The notes beneath the pieces are model-generated. The model saw nothing but the letters and a program-made list of their open reading frames with translations. It was not told the DNA's origin and made no database searches. Made by a program: the position numbers and the translations under genes. A stretch of 64,000 nt of DNA from the NCBI GenBank assembly GCA_030710605.1, contig CP092863.1, positions 112,126,841 to 112,190,840 of the forward strand. The letters run 5' to 3'. How positions within the stretch are numbered: position 1 is the first letter of the stretch; each line of letters starts with the position of its first letter. Origin of the DNA: Cordylochernes scorpioides. Lineage: Eukaryota > Arthropoda > Arachnida > Pseudoscorpiones > Chernetidae. Shown here piece by piece: positions 1 to 10,300 of the stretch.

Positions 1-337
1 GAAAAGATGAGTTAGTTATTTACATGTGATCGTTCATTTACATATGGCTCTCTTTTCTCAATGTTTCTTCTCTTGCGCAGAGCCCTGTAAAACAGGGGAT
101 AAGTCAGATAAGTTGATACGATCATCAGGAATGTGATGGAAGACGTCTATGAGAAGATTGGAAAGAGAGGAGTATGTGTGACCTATTGAAATAAAGGGCC
201 TTTAGAGGAAAAAGATGGAAGGAATGGATGGATCATCTATTCAAGAGGATATATATCGATGATGAAATTCCTGAAGGGAGAGTAAAAATGAATGAGAATG
301 GTTTGAAGAGGAATTGATGAAATGATAAGCTATGTTT
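1..337. other. Intronic, no recognised feature
   Basis: AT-rich sequence with short purine-rich runs. I see no exon, RNA gene or known repeat. It is presumed ULK intron because the upstream exons lie to the left. Confidence 0.5.
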
Positions 338-565
338 GTGTCCAATGAAGAGCCTCAGATGTCTCCATACATCTCTATCACAGCAATGTTCTCTATCTTG
401 GGTGTGTAAAGCTGCTGCTCTGGGTCTATGCCAATGTTCTGCAAGGCTGAGGCCATTGCTGGGTATGAGAATATGTGGGTAGGTGTTAGTTCCACACCAG
501 GACAGTTGTTACATGTCCTATAGGTTCTTGTGTCATTTGGATGTAATGTCATTCCTTTATAGTGT
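338..565 (-). pseudogene. LINE (non-LTR retrotransposon) 3'-end fragment
   Basis: The minus strand reads HPNDTRTYRTCNNCPGVEL, then TPTHIFSYPAM and a tail ending in EMYGDI. CxxC...HxxxxY/C is the zinc-binding motif near the C-terminus of several non-LTR retrotransposons, with the last Cys changed to Tyr here. A sister copy lies on the + strand at 17100-17415. Only ~65 codons remain and no RT domain is present. Confidence 0.6.
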
Positions 566-2185
566 TTTGTTCTGAGTCTTATTATTGTTTTGTAATTCTT
601 CTCTCAGAGTTTATTTTGCATATATATTCGAATTGATGAGTTATGAAGAATATAAAGAACTCAATATATAGAAAAACCTGGCGTAACCTGTTCAGTGAAG
701 ATGAAACTGTTCACATTTGCCATTTCCTCTCAGTTTAAACGTATGTTGTTAAAGAAAAAAGAAATTTTACATAAGCATATGACTTTACAAAGAGCTTCTC
801 TACCTATCTTAGTGGGCTTTCAATGGTCAACAGACTAAAACGAATATATCTCAAGAAAAAAAAAAAAGTATCTCCTTATCATGCAACCGATCGGAATAAA
901 TATCAACTATTCGTTGATTTTTTAAAATTATTCCAGAATTGGTCAAATATCCATTTTTGATTAATCAATGAAAAGCTAACCACTTACGCGAATATATCTC
1001 AGGTTTAGTTTTTCATAATTTATTAGATGAAAAAGTTTTTTTTTTTGGCGATATCATTCTGCATGAAATGAAATGTAGTTGATATATTTATTCTGATAAA
1101 TAGAATTTATGATCATAAAAAACAGAAGAAATTCTCAACGCAGATGTTACCATACAAGCGACCCTAAGAATACCATGGTCCCATCTTACAGTACTTATCC
1201 TAATGGTATTATATTACCCCAGCCCATGTACATAATACCTCTTTAAATGATCTTCCTGTATTCCATTTGAAGCGAAGGTAAAGCAGAGAGAGAGGGAAAA
1301 GAATCAACTTAATGCCGCCCAAATTGCTCCCACAGCCAATTTCTTTCACCGTAAATAACCTTCTTCCCTTGTTGTTTTTATGTTGGCCGCTTTTTTTTTT
1401 TTTTTGTATTCTCTCTTTCTCCTCGTCTCCTATTGGACGATCTCCTTTTCTTCCGGAATGGCTACTTGATGTTATAGCAGTTTCGTGCCCCGGACCTCAA
1501 TATTGTTGTTTCTTTCTTTATTGGATGTGCCGGTAAATTCTTATTTGGTTGTGGTGGTGTTATTTCGGTTTGAAATATTTAATTTGGTTTTGGTTTCGTT
1601 TTTTCCCCGCGCTTTTTCTTCCCCTCCAACCCGTACTTTTCGTCTGTTCTATTGTTTCCATTGTTTTGGTTTTAGATTAGTAGGCGGTGTACTGTTGAAT
1701 TACAGTGTTGCGTATACCCTGGTAATATCTTTCACCCCGTGAGTGAAATAATAATTATTATCATTATTCTTTTATTCGAATTTTATGACAGGAGATCGGC
1801 GCGGGGGTAGAGTTTTCGCCAGACATGACCTCATATGCAAATAGAAAAGAAATTGCATACTATTCGACCTTTTTAATTGGAGGAAAGTTATGTTGATTTG
1901 AAATGCAGGGATCTTTGACCTTCTGTCGCAAATTCTCTCTCTCGTGAAGGTTTGTCATTCGATATGCAAATTTGAATGTTTTTGTCATTTTGTTGTCGCA
2001 TTTTAGGGAAGTGTTTTTTTTTTTTTTTCTCTTCCATAAAAATAAGTTTTCATTATTTGAATACACCGCGCTATATGCCGTTCCGATTGATAAAGAGGGA
2101 GCAATCTTTCGAAATATTTTGAGAAAAAATTGTTTTTATTTATTTATTATTATTATTTTTTAAATTATGTTACATCATTGACTCT
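566..2185. other. Intronic AT-rich DNA with one MITE fragment
   Basis: Mostly unassigned. At about 880-995 there is a diverged piece of the palindromic MITE seen at 38061-38521 (shared 'caactattcgttgatt' and 'gaaaagctaaccac' type segments). 1312-1742 has overlapping short frames with T-rich, hydrophobic, low-complexity translations that I do not consider genes. Confidence 0.5.
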
Positions 2186-2495
2186 CAATTTAGGAGGTCG
2201 GTGGAAGGATGGTCTAAACCGTTGGTTTTCGATCGCTACGACCCGGGTTCGATTTCCGCATTGGGCACTTTTTTTCTGATCAAAAAATGCTCCAATGGCC
2301 CCCGATTCTTGCAAAAGTCCATCCCCACCAGCGAGTGCAAGTAACCAAACGGGGCTCTGACACATTTGTAAGTGCAAAGTCGAACTGCTTTTCACATGTG
2401 TAGACATGTGGTGCACTTACAGTAAAAGCAGTCGCCTACTTCTACCCACCATGATTATCATGGCCTGTACCACGTGTACTAGGGATAACAATAAT
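2186..2495 (+). mobile_element. tRNA-derived SINE, family 1
   Basis: The head is tRNA-like: an A-box-like 'tggtctaaaccgt' and a B box 'gggttcgatttcc', then a body ending 'catgattatcatggcctg', 'tacc' and 'acgtgtactagggata' followed by an (AAT)n tail. The family occurs about 15 times in the window, in both orientations. It encodes no protein and would need a LINE partner. Confidence 0.85.
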
Positions 2496-2864
2496 AATAA
2501 TAAAAATATAGAATGTGCGAAAATCTAAAACGTAAATTTACATCTCCATTTTTATTTTTTTCAATAAATATCAATTTTCAACGTACAAATTTCAACGTAC
2601 TGAAAAAGAAAATCACAATTAAATCGTTGAATTTTCGCTTTTCCAATCCTATAATTGATGATCATTTCTCAAATTTCTAATTAATTCGTGGTACAACGTG
2701 TATTAGGAATAAGCAAAAAAAAAAAAAGACTCTCAACGAGTTAAGAAAGAATAATAAAGAAAATTTAAACACACACAAATAAATATAAAATATGAAATGA
2801 GATGTACAATCGCAAAAATATGTTGTTTTTTTTTTTTTGCCTTTTCTTTGTCTTTGTAAAACCT

Positions 2865-2943
2865 TTGAGTTTATAAATACAACAACAACAAAAACCTTTA
2901 TTAAGACACTATTGTCTTACAAGGGGATTCCCCTAAAAGGTTA
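2865..2943. repeat. SINE/LINE-type 3' tail with (CAA)n
   Basis: An (AAC)n run precedes 'aaaacctttattaagac', a motif recurring at 12700-13260, 49795, 50755 and 53145. It looks like the reverse complement of a '...aataaaggc(TTG)n' retroelement tail as seen at 16890 and 20800. Confidence 0.5.
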
Positions 2944-3340
2944 TTCTATATACAGTTACGAGCGTCATGCGTGGCCTCTGTCACGGTTTGCTTTTTTTTT
3001 TTTTTTTTTGGAATGGCGCCCTCCTATTGGTCGGCTACGATCACGCCACCATTGCCCCCCCCCCCCCCCCCCCATTTCTGTAACTATTGTGTTGGAGCGC
3101 ATATATGTGCATGGAGTGCATATATTAGTTAATAACCAAATGGAATCCTCTCTTTCTTTTTCCCAGTAAGAGACGCCTACGGAAGCCAACAGTACATAGA
3201 CAGATAAAGCACATAGGCTATAGTTATTAACTAAAATATGCATTTATTTAAGGCGCCAATTTATAATATTGTAACAAATAGTATTTGAATCAAAACATCC
3301 AATCGGGTAAAACACGGGCGTTGCCCGGGTCATTCGGCTA
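2943..3340 (+). mobile_element. Helitron-like non-autonomous element, copy 1
   Basis: It begins 'ttctatatacagttacgag' and ends in a GC hairpin 'cgggcgttgcccg' 9-12 nt before a terminal CTAG, followed by host T. This is the classic Helitron 3' end. It contains a C19 tract (~3054) and a ~29-bp internal inverted repeat around 'gcatatattagttaataac'. No Rep/helicase is encoded. Confidence 0.8.
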
Positions 3341-3512
3341 GTATATGTACATGAGTGAGGAGGAAAAGCAATTTAGAGGGGAGGGGGAGCAATCAGCCGT
3401 TGTCTGTGGAGTTGAGCACTTCTTCCCTCATTTTGTTTATAAATACCCCAGTCATCAACCCAACACGCGAAATTACCCGTTTAAATCATTTTGAGTTCTT
3501 CTGGTGTAAAAC

Positions 3513-3729
3513 ATGGGGTATGTATATAAAATGACAACTTTATATTATGCAAACAGAACAAATGGTTATCCCAATCAAGGAACTGGCAATGATAAGCCTA
3601 ACGCCTATGATAATAGAAGAAATCACTTTGAAGGAAGAAAATGCTCCTTTTCAAGGACGAGGAAGCATGGGCAACCAGCAGAATGGGTATGGACAATATC
3701 AGCCTGACAGCAACCTTCCAGTGTCATAG
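3513..3729 (+). pseudogene. Possible degenerate coding remnant, Asn/Gly/Gln-rich
   Basis: Two overlapping frames share one composition. The first gives NRTNGYPNQGTGNDKPNAYD. After a one-base shift near 3640 the next gives QGRGSMGNQQNGYGQY and a stop. That pattern suggests a frameshifted remnant of a low-complexity (perhaps RNA-binding) protein gene or retrocopy. I do not recognise the parent, and it does not fit the ULK N-terminus. Confidence 0.3.
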
Positions 3730-4295
3730 TCCTCCACTTCCATCTTGGACTCGAGTTTCCCATATCTGGAACATGGCTTTATGTACAATATTTCATATTG
3801 AAGTGAATTTAGTAAAGGAAAATTGTTGAATGCAATTATGCAAGCTTTTAAACGGAGCATACAAGTGCCTCCTACCTTTCTAAAATCAAATTTGAAATGA
3901 TTTGAAAATGTCTAAGGCTTTGGTGGTAAAACATATCTCCCCACATTGCTGATTGTTGGCAGTTGTACAATTTAATCCTTAGTTTTGACTATGTTAATTT
4001 AGGTTAGCACAACCTAAAGAAGCCATAAAACATTACTGCAAACATTCAAATTACACTTAAAAAAGAGTAGAAACCAACTTAGTATTGCTCACTTAACACC
4101 AAAGTGGATACTAAGCATCAACCAGCATGTTCTTTGGTAAAAATTTTGGTGAAATATATTCATTCCCCAATGGCCAATGGCTATCACTAAAATATTATGC
4201 AAATAGAGAAAGAAATGTTTGCCAAAATATGTTTAATAACATGACTAATTGTGTGTTTTTTTGGTTGTTCTAATTTATTTATTTTTTTTTTTCAG
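3730..4295. other. Intron, no recognised feature
   Basis: AT-rich, without visible repeats, ending in the pyrimidine tract of ULK exon A. Confidence 0.5.
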
Positions 4296-4346
4296 GAACT
4301 TTCAAAATTAAAACACGAAAATGTGGTGGGGCTTCTCGACTTTAAG
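4296..4346 (+). CDS. ULK1: ULK exon A: end of kinase helix C and beta-4
   Basis: Seventeen codons in phase 0 read [17 protein letters not shown], matching the KELKHENIVALYDFQ stretch of vertebrate ULK1 that follows the conserved helix-C glutamate. The acceptor is a T-rich tract ending in cag at 4293-4295 and the donor is gtaagt at 4347. The preceding exon, which should hold the glycine loop and VAVK lysine, was not found in 1-4295. Confidence 0.93.
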
Positions 4347-7300
4347 GTAAGTTGATTTTTTAAATGTTTTTTTTTTTGTTGTTGTTGTTGTTTTTATCTA
4401 ATGAGCATTAATTGTACTCGTAGACAAAACTTAAGGAAGTTGTACCTTTTAGCATGTATATCGGGATTGAGACAATAACTCTGAAAGATACACTCATGGA
4501 CAAAACTTAAGGAAGTTGTACCTTTTAGCATGTATATCGGGATTCAGACAATAACTCTGAAAGATACACTCATGGACAAAACTTAAGGAAGTTGTACCTT
4601 TTAGCATGTATATCGGGATTGAGACAATAACTCTGAAAGATACACTCATGGACAACACTTAAGGAAGTTGTACCTTTTAGCATGTATATCGGGATTCAGA
4701 CAATAACTCTGAAAGATACACTCATGGACAACACTTAAGGAAGTTGTACTTTTTAGCATGTATATCGGGATTGAGACAATAACTCTGAAAGATACACTCA
4801 TGGACAACACTTAAGGAAGTTGTACCTTTTAACACGTATATCGGGATTCAGACAATAACTCTGAAAGATACACTCATGGACAACACTTAAGGAAGTTGTA
4901 CCTTTTAGCATGTATATCGGGATTGAGACAATAACTCTGAAAGATACACTCATGGACAACACTTAAGGAAGTTGTACCTTTTAACACGTATATCGGGATT
5001 CAGACAATAACTCTGAAAGATACACTCATGGACAACACTTAAGGAAGTTGTACCTTTTAACACGTATATCGGGATTCAGACAATAACTCTGAAAGATACA
5101 CTCATGGACAACACTTAAGGAAGTTGTACCTTTTAGCATGTATATCGGGATTGAGACAATAACTCTGAAAGATACACTCATGGACAACACTTAAGGAAGT
5201 TGTACCTTTTAACACGTATATCGGGATTCAGACAATAACTCTGAAAGATACACTCATGGACAACACTTAAGGAAGTTGTACCTTTTAGCATGTATATCGG
5301 GATTGAGACAATAACTCTGAAAGATACACTCATGGACAACACTTAAGGAAGTTGTACCTTTTAACACGTATATCGGGATTCAGATAATAACTCTGAAAGA
5401 TACACTCATGGACAACACTTAAGGAATTTGTATCTTTTAGTATGTATATCGGGATTGAGACAATAACTCTGAAAGATACACTCATGGACAAAACTTAAGG
5501 AAGTTGTACCTTTTAGCATGTATATCGGGATTGAGACAATAACTCTGAAAGATATTACAGTGACCTTTATTGAAGATACACGAGATAGCACCAAGTGTGA
5601 ACAGCCTCTGTGTCTCCTTCAAATAAACAGACGACCATCGACATCAAAGACTTTCCACTTAAGTTTTGTGTATGAGTGTATTTAATGATTTTTGAGCCCC
5701 GATGAATGCATAAATGGAATAAATACAAAGCGCTATATACATTGTACTGTTGGAGGGGGATGGGTGGCCAGGGAATCATCGCCGGGTGAGGCCAGGAGAG
5801 CCGGGATGTAGAGGAGGGGGGGGGGGGGGGGGGGGGGGCAGGGTGGTGATCCGCGGAGATCAGAGGGAGACGGGTCCAATAGTATTGAGCCCAAGGATGA
5901 CCGTGGACAGACCGCAACGCTCAGTGTTCCAGGGTACAGTGCCACGACAGCGTCAGAGGTGGTCGCATATGCAGGGCCGGTCGGTAAAACCGTTAAGCCA
6001 GTGAGTTCCTGTTCCAAAACTTTATTAGGTACCGCTCAACAAGAACAACCTAGTTTTTGATCATTACAACAATGAATGTGAAGGTTATTCACATATTAAA
6101 TGTTAACGTGGGATTCAATCCTGGTTCATGACTGTCGGGAATCGAGGGTGTTACCCACTAGTCCACCGACGTTTTTTTATATGAAATCAGTGAGTTCCAG
6201 TTCCAAATAACTTCATTAGGTGCCGCTCAAAGTCAGTGAGTTCCTTTTAACTTATATATATATACACGATTTTATAACATATATAAAAGCGTCACATGTA
6301 TTTTTTTTTATTATAAAATCCTGTACTTATATAAGTTGAAGGTAGAATTGAGAAATAAGCATTCCCTTGAGGAGATTGACTGAGAATCACTAAAACATCG
6401 AGAATTAAATAAACAATTAGTTAAGGTAGCTGTATATTTTCCAAACTAACTTCCAATCAACAAATGATATTCAAAAATGTATTTCATTTGCGTTTTTATC
6501 AATTTGCGATCGCTTATATTGTCGCGCGCTGCCCCTCTGGTTCAACGCGACAACGCCGCTTCTTCCTTTCTTATAGGAAATGAAATCATTTAAACACGAA
6601 TATTTCTTTTATATACAAACTTCTACTGTCCTTACTGAGATTGAAAATTATATTTATACGATTATACACACGCGCACAAAGACGTTATTAAGACACACAG
6701 ATATCTCATTACAACGATATCCTCACAATGATCAATCATCTTCTTCTTCTTTCTTATCTCAAAGCCATGATAATCATGGTGGGTAGTTAGCGACTGCTCT
6801 TATACTGTAAGTGCACCACATGTCTACACATGTGAAAAGCAGTTCGACTTTGCACTTACAAATATGCCAGAGCCCCGTTTGGTTACTTGCACTCGCTGGT
6901 GGGGATGGACTTTTGCAAGAATCGGGGGCCATTGGAGCATTTTTTTAAACAGAAAATAGTGTCCAATGCGGGAATCGAACCCGGGTCGTAGTGGTCGAAA
7001 ACCAAACGGTTTAACCAGCCTTCCACCGACCCCCAATGATCAATCATGTAGTGAAGGACTTATATAGGGACAGAGCAACCACTCGATATATATTTATAGA
7101 TTATAAATAAATGGTTTGTTGGCTTTTAATATAAAGCGCTAAAGGAGTAACTCAGATGTTGTTACATAGAGTGGAGGAAATAAGGAAAGGCGAGGAGAGT
7201 AGGATGACATGGCAATTTTGATTCAAACCACTACATCTTATTTACATATAAATTGAGATAGGAAAAAGCACGAAAGCTGATTTTTTTTTTTTCAAATATA

Positions 7301-10300
7301 AAATGTGATTTTTTTAATTCTCGGGATATTTGCGTTAATACAGTGTTATTCATTGCAATTACACTCATAGACAAAACTTGAGAAAGTTGTACCTGTTAGT
7401 ATTGTATATTGGGATTCAGACAATAACTCTGAAAGATATTACAGTGACCTTTATTTGAAAACAAAGTGTGAACAGCCTCTGTCTCCTAAAAAAAAAACAC
7501 GATCGTCGATATCATAGACTTTCCAACTTCCTTAAGTTTTATCCATGAGTGTATATTTTAGAACCAAAGTATATTGATAATATTTATAATTAAAAATGAT
7601 TAATATAAATACTGTCAAACCTCCCTAATTCGGGTTTAGAGATTGGATGCTTTGGAGAATTAAGATAAAATTAACTTGATAATTAATTAAACTTAATATA
7701 ATTAACTTAATTTCGCGCGAGCGCGAAAAGTCAAAATACGAGAGAGAAACATTGTGTGTGTTATAAGTATAATTTTATATTGCTAACTATTTGCATACGG
7801 CTTGTTGCCCGTTTGTAATTCGCCTAGATTGGGCAATATATATACACACACACCTATATGCTGTTTTGGATAACGCCTCGTTACTCTTGTAGATACGCCT
7901 TTTGGTAGATGACTTAGACACTTTTTGGTAGATGTCTCTCCGTACTTAATGACACCGCTAAGTATTGTGGTTGTGTTACAGGATACGCCTACACACGTCT
8001 ACCTAGTCATGGAGGTAAGTTGTGTGACCATATTTATCTTTTTACAGTGAAACACAGTAAGCAATGTGCCCATCTATTTATATCTCACTGTATAGAAACT
8101 TACACTTTTGAACACTTTCGCCACTATTCACTACACCTCATGCTAGTTATCTCTATTTACCAAAAATCTAAATATCTCCCACGCTTGTGAACGTTTGTTC
8201 GGCTGTACAACTACTAAAATAGGAAGGATACAGAGAAGATTAGCATGGTCGTTGTGATACCAGTTCGGCGGTACAACTACTACAATAGGAAGGATACAGA
8301 GAAGATTAGCATGGCCCCTGTGATACCAGTTCGGCGGTACAACTACTACAATAGGAAGGATACAGAGAAGATTAGCATGGCCCCTGTGATACCAGTTCGG
8401 CGGTACAACTACTACAATAGGGAGGATACAGAGAAGATTAGCATGGTCCCTATGATACCAGTTCGGCGGTACAACTACTACAATAGGAAGGATACAGAGA
8501 AGATTAGCATGGTCCCTGTGATACCAGTTCGGCGGTACAACTACTACAATAGGAAGGATACAGAGAAGATTAACATGGTCCCTGTGATACCAGTTCGGCG
8601 GTACAACTACTACAATAGGAAGGATACAGAGAAGATTAGCATGGTCCCTGTGATACCAGTTCGGCGGTACAACTACTACAATAGGAACGATACAGAGAAG
8701 ATTAACATGGTCCCTGTGATACCAGTTCGGCGGTACAACTACTACAATATGAAGGATACAGAGAAGATTAGCATGGTCCCTGTGATACCAGTTCGGCGGT
8801 ACAACTACTACAATATGAAGGATACAAAGAAGATTAGCATGCCCCTTGTGATACCAGTTCGGCGGTACAACTACTGCAATAGGAAGGATACAGAGAAGAT
8901 TAACATGGCCCCTGTGATACCAGTTCGGCGGTACAACTACTACAATATGAAGGATACAAAGAAGATTAGCATGCCCCCTGTGATACCAGTTCGGCGGTAC
9001 AACTACTACAATAGGAAGGATACAGAGAAGATTAGCATGGCCCCTATAATACCAGTTCGGCGGTACAACTACTACAATATGAAGGATACAAAGAAGATTA
9101 GCATGCCCCCTGTGATACCAGTTCGGCGGTACAACTACTACAATAGGAAGGATACAGAGAAGATTAACATGGCCCCTGTGATACCAGTTCGGCGGTACAA
9201 CTACTACAATAGGAAGGATACAGAGAAGATTAGCATGGCCCCTGTGATATCAGTTCGGCGGTACAACTACCACAATAGGAAGGATACAGAGAAGATTAGA
9301 ATGGCCCCTGCGCAAGGATGGCACGCAAAATCGTGAAGCGTTCTAAATATCTCCCCTATTTTTTGTGTAACTGGAGTGTGTGGAAACAATAAAGTTGACG
9401 ATTCGAGAAATAAACGTGGCAGTTTGGTTCCATATCAATTTACAGAGCACGGGGGTATGAAAAGTTCGACCTTTGACCTCATAGGGGACACCCCGCCTGG
9501 GGAAGAGACTGGGAGCTTATTTAAAGAGAGTACAGGTATCAGAGAGTATCATCGTACTGGGTGCAATCTCATTGCTTGGACGGGTCATCACGTAGCTTCC
9601 ATTTTGCACCCATTGCCTGCCTTCACATTTCCCTCAACGAGTCATTCACCAATCCCGACATTGTCGATTTTTGCTGCTCTGCTGTTGAAATGAAAGAGGA
9701 GTAAATTGTAAGGCTTTGTCACGAGTCATCAGTGAACAATATATATAGAACTTATCATAATCACAAAAAAGGGACGAAGAAGAAAAAAAAAAGACAACAA
9801 AGAACAGAAACAAAAGGAAAAGAGCTTTTTTTTTGTTGTTGTTGTTGTTTTTTAAAAAATAAAGATTTTTTTTATTAAAATAGTAATAATCTTGTGTTAT
9901 AATAAGCTATATGTAAATAAAAATATGATGATTAAGTTTATTAAGTAAGTTTTGATATTTTTAATTACATAAGACACAGTAGAACATAAACGATGAGTGG
10001 AACTAAGGAATGCTCTTTTTTGGCTTGTTTGAATTTTAAAGTGTTTTTCTCCCAATGTTCTCCGGCTTTAGTTGATACCGGCGATTTTGGTACATCTAAT
10101 TCGTCATTTATATAAGAAATGAATCATTTCAAAAGAATGATTCAAGCTTGGACAGATGACTCTTTGCAACATAAGGTGAGTGGAACTAAGAAATGCTCCT
10201 TTTGTCGTTGCGGCTTAATTGATACAGACGATTTTGGTACATCAAATTCGTCATTTATATAAGAAATGAATCATCTTAAAAGAATGATTCAATCTTGAAC

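Noticed and set aside
4413-5683. CRISPR array
   Set aside because: The 76-bp units are contiguous, without unique spacers, derive from a MITE end, and lie in an animal intron.
8245-9336. 363-residue tandem-repeat protein
   Set aside because: The DNA is a U6 snRNA-derived 66-bp repeat; the frame is open only because 66 is a multiple of three.
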